Source: Lunatibacter salilacus (GTDB lineage Bacteria; Bacteroidota; Bacteroidia; Cytophagales; Cyclobacteriaceae). Taken from it: a stretch of DNA of 64,000 bases. The position numbers and the translations under genes were made by a program. This document shows positions 62,100-64,000 of this stretch, piece by piece; position 1 is the stretch's first letter, and each line of letters opens with the position of its first letter. The stretch spans positions 1 to 64,000 of the forward strand of contig NZ_VOLC01000021.1 of the NCBI RefSeq assembly GCF_009797935.1. The letters run 5' to 3'. The notes under the pieces were generated by a model. That model ran no database searches and had not been told where the DNA came from. It was given only the letters and a program-made list of their open reading frames with translations.

Positions 62100-63815
62100 A
62101 TGAAAGAATCTACAAGGAGAAGCCAAGGCTGGTTTGGCAAGACAGGAAAAGACGGGCTGATATACAGGTCTTGGTTTCAGAAGCAGGGAATTCCAACCCA
62201 TGAAATGGCCGGAAAGCCCATCATTGGAATTTGCAACACCTGGTCTGAACTGACACCTTGTAATTCTCACTTCCGTGAGTTGGCGGAATTTGTAAAAAAA
62301 GGAGTTTTGGAAGCTGGGGGCTATCCTGTGGAATTTCCTGTAATGTCCCTTGGCGAAACCGTAATGAAACCCACCGCCATGCTGTTCCGGAATTTGGCCA
62401 GCATGGATACGGAAGAATCCATCCGTGCTAATCCACTTGATGGAGTAGTGTTACTTTGTGGCTGTGACAAGACAACACCTTCCTTGGTGATGGGGGCCTG
62501 TAGCGTGGATATTCCTACCATAGTCGTTTCTGGCGGACCGATGCTGACTGGAAGATATCGAGGGCGTCAAATCAGTACCAGTGATATTTGGAGGTTCAGC
62601 GAGGATTCTAGAGCCGGAAAAATTAATCAGGAGGAATTGTTTGAAGCCGAAAGGGGCCTGTGCCGCAGTGACGGCCACTGTGGGGTGATGGGAACTGCCT
62701 CTACGATGGCCTGTATGGTGGAATCTCTCGGACTAACACTTCCAGGAAATGCCGCTATACCCGCACCCGATACCGGAAGGAAAATCCTAGCACACCTCTC
62801 CGGAATGGAGATAGTAAAGATGGTGGAGAATGACATTAAGCCCAGTGATATCCTCACCCGGGAGGCGTTTGAAAATTCCATTATGGTAAATGCCGCAATC
62901 GGCGGATCCACCAATTTTGTAATTCACCTTCTGGCAATAGCAGGAAGAATAGGAGTTGACTTGACATTGGATGATTTTGACAAATTCTCACAAAATATCC
63001 CGCTAATGGCTAATCTACAGCCATCCGGCATGTATTTTATGGAGGATTTTTACTACGCAGGTGGTCTGCCACCAATTATTCGGCAATTAAAAGACCACCT
63101 GAACAACGAGTCCATAACAGTTACCGGAAGAGGAATTGGGGATGTCAACTCCATTTTCTTTGACTACAACGAGGAAGTAATAGCGGGAATTGATAAGCCG
63201 TTTAATCCTACCTCTGGCATCGTTGTCCTGAAGGGAAACCTTTGTGAGACAGGTGCCATCATTAAGCCATCTGCAGCAAGTCCGGAACTGATGAAGCATA
63301 CGGGAAAAGCAATAGTTTTTGAAGATATTGACGATTATAAAAATAAGATAGACGATCCTGACTTGGACATTGATGAGACTTCAGTAATGATCCTTAAAAA
63401 TGTTGGTCCAAAGGGATATCCCGGTATGCCTGAAGTAGGTAACATGGGCTTGCCTCCTAAGGTATTGGCAAAAGGAATAACCGATATGGTCCGAATTTCA
63501 GATGGGCGTATGAGTGGAACAGGCTTTGGCACGGTGGTCCTTCACGCAACCCCCGAATCCGCTGAAGGGGGTAATTTTGCCGTAGTTCAGACTGGAGACA
63601 TGATTGAATTGGATGTTCAGGCGCGAAAACTTAATGTTTTGGTATCGGATGAAGAACTGGATAGGCGCAAGGCAGCATGGAAGCGACCAGCGCCTCTAGT
63701 CGAAAGAGGATACGTAGGTCTGTATATAAAGCACGTTGAACAGGCTAATTTGGGAGCTGATTTGGATTTCCTTAAAGGTAGCTCCGGAAGTGAGGTCTCC
63801 AAAGATTCCCATTAA
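62100..63815 (+). CDS. IlvD/Edd family dehydratase (likely sugar-acid dehydratase)
   Basis: The 571-residue protein shows the dihydroxy-acid/sugar-acid dehydratase pattern: GICNTWSELTPCNSHFRELA near residue 43, LDGVVLLCGCDKTTPSLVMG near 110 (Fe-S cysteine), LCRSDGHCGVMGTASTMACM near 182 and MVNAAIGGSTNFVIHLLAIA near 262. The C-terminal RISDGRMSGTGFGTVVLH region lies near 463. Cysteines of the 2Fe-2S centre appear intact. Sugar-acid dehydratases (L-arabinonate, D-xylonate, L-fuconate) have this form, and an SDR gene follows, so sugar-acid breakdown is likelier than branched-chain synthesis. It starts at ATG 62100. Confidence 0.85.
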   Translation: MKESTRRSQGWFGKTGKDGLIYRSWFQKQGIPTHEMAGKPIIGICNTWSELTPCNSHFRELAEFVKKGVLEAGGYPVEFPVMSLGETVMKPTAMLFRNLASMDTEESIRANPLDGVVLLCGCDKTTPSLVMGACSVDIPTIVVSGGPMLTGRYRGRQISTSDIWRFSEDSRAGKINQEELFEAERGLCRSDGHCGVMGTASTMACMVESLGLTLPGNAAIPAPDTGRKILAHLSGMEIVKMVENDIKPSDILTREAFENSIMVNAAIGGSTNFVIHLLAIAGRIGVDLTLDDFDKFSQNIPLMANLQPSGMYFMEDFYYAGGLPPIIRQLKDHLNNESITVTGRGIGDVNSIFFDYNEEVIAGIDKPFNPTSGIVVLKGNLCETGAIIKPSAASPELMKHTGKAIVFEDIDDYKNKIDDPDLDIDETSVMILKNVGPKGYPGMPEVGNMGLPPKVLAKGITDMVRISDGRMSGTGFGTVVLHATPESAEGGNFAVVQTGDMIELDVQARKLNVLVSDEELDRRKAAWKRPAPLVERGYVGLYIKHVEQANLGADLDFLKGSSGSEVSKDSH

Positions 63816-63832
63816 ATTTACGAGTAAGACTT

Positions 63833-63881
63833 AAAAGCCTCCGTAATCCGGTTTTGGATATTCCCGGGGGTTTTTATTTTT
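63833..63881 (+). terminator. Hairpin with T-run between dehydratase and SDR genes
   Basis: AAAAGCCTCCG pairs with CGGGGGTTTTT with wobbles, and AATCC with GGAT inside it, followed by TTTTTATTTTT. It could end transcription after the dehydratase, which argues against a fully joint transcript with the SDR. Confidence 0.55.
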
Positions 63882-63906
63882 CCTAACCATCAAATTAACC
63901 TATTAC

Positions 63907-64000
63907 ATGAATAATAACAAGCAGGACGTGGCTATAGTCACCGGAGCCGGAGTAGGAATTGGTCTGGCCATCGTCCGAGAATTGGCAAAATCCGGAGCAA
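63907..64000 (+). CDS. SDR-family oxidoreductase, 5' part (runs off the window)
   Basis: Thirty-one complete codons are visible. The N-terminus (MNNNKQDVAIVTGAGVGIGL) has the classic SDR cofactor motif TGxxxGIG. The gene continues past 64000. Following the dehydratase, it may act in the same sugar or sugar-acid pathway (inference). Confidence 0.85.
   Translation, partial: MNNNKQDVAIVTGAGVGIGLAIVRELAKSGA

Noticed and set aside
62100-63815. Calling the dehydratase IlvD of valine/isoleucine synthesis
   Set aside because: No ilv or leu genes are adjacent, and the following SDR gene suggests a sugar-acid pathway.

Overview
The window looks like a chromosomal segment of a Bacteroidetes bacterium, most likely order Cytophagales and perhaps family Cyclobacteriaceae. 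This is inferred from gene content: a type IX secretion (T9SS) sorting domain, TonB receptor and DUF4249 remnants, LytS/LytTR signalling pairs, a DUF4038/GH140 glycosidase, Tat-exported Gfo/Idh/MocA and TIM-barrel enzymes, and phosphosulfolactate synthase. Some -7 boxes resemble TAnnTTTG and Shine-Dalgarno sites are weak. I see no rRNA, tRNA, CRISPR array, intact transposase or prophage. Most of the window is ordinary housekeeping and metabolic DNA.

Layout. 0-5.2 kb: M20 dipeptidase, DsbD and a GH140-type glycosidase, with three copies of a dispersed leader repeat (a fourth is near 26.7 kb). 5.2-5.9 kb: a convergent gap and yjbQ, with four exact DnaA-box 9-mers in about 420 bp. 5.9-10.8 kb: GlcG/HbpS-like protein, methionine-type aminotransferase, then a TPP riboswitch driving the thiamine salvage operon thiM-thiE-thiD-tenA. 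10.8-20 kb: TIM-barrel isomerase, membrane-anchored EEP hydrolase, PIF1-like helicase, a T9SS-secreted PA14-like protein and a UvrA with a degenerate first zinc finger. 20-23.5 kb: an exported trio (FGE-fold protein without its cysteine, Tat-type Gfo/Idh/MocA oxidoreductase, TIM-barrel isomerase). 23.5-33 kb: YcxB-like protein, small membrane protein, Fur-family regulator, sodium:solute symporter, APH-fold kinase, RecG, OmpA-like lipoprotein, RluE-type pseudouridine synthase and a MoxR ATPase.

33-36 kb holds a LytS-type kinase, its LytTR regulator and a second LytTR regulator. 36-41.4 kb, on the minus strand, holds PhoH-like protein, AroE, DUF368 (PopT-like), phosphosulfolactate synthase and a TPR protein. 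41.4-43.7 kb is a polysaccharide-type operon (RfbC, CpsB-like phosphatase, epimerase). 44-48.6 kb holds HflX, a NOL1/NOP2/Sun rRNA methyltransferase, MtgA, a gene remnant and a UPF0316 membrane protein. 48.6-49.7 kb is a deletion scar joining the front of a TonB receptor to the back of a DUF4249 gene. 49.8-56.2 kb holds an MFS transporter, a large secreted metallophosphoesterase and the lutABC lactate oxidation operon.

56.2-60.1 kb is the most unusual stretch. Two oppositely oriented arrays of GGCC-palindrome and GATATT-rich repeats bracket four small lipoprotein genes (two of them paralogues), one gene remnant and a 50-residue ORF with its own terminator. 60.1-64 kb holds a GMC oxidoreductase, an IlvD/Edd dehydratase and the start of an SDR oxidoreductase, suggesting sugar or sugar-acid oxidation.

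I found no convincing new defence or enzymatic system. The best leads are the leader repeat that ends on start codons, the repeat-bracketed lipoprotein island, the DnaA-box cluster and the TonB/DUF4249 deletion fusion.
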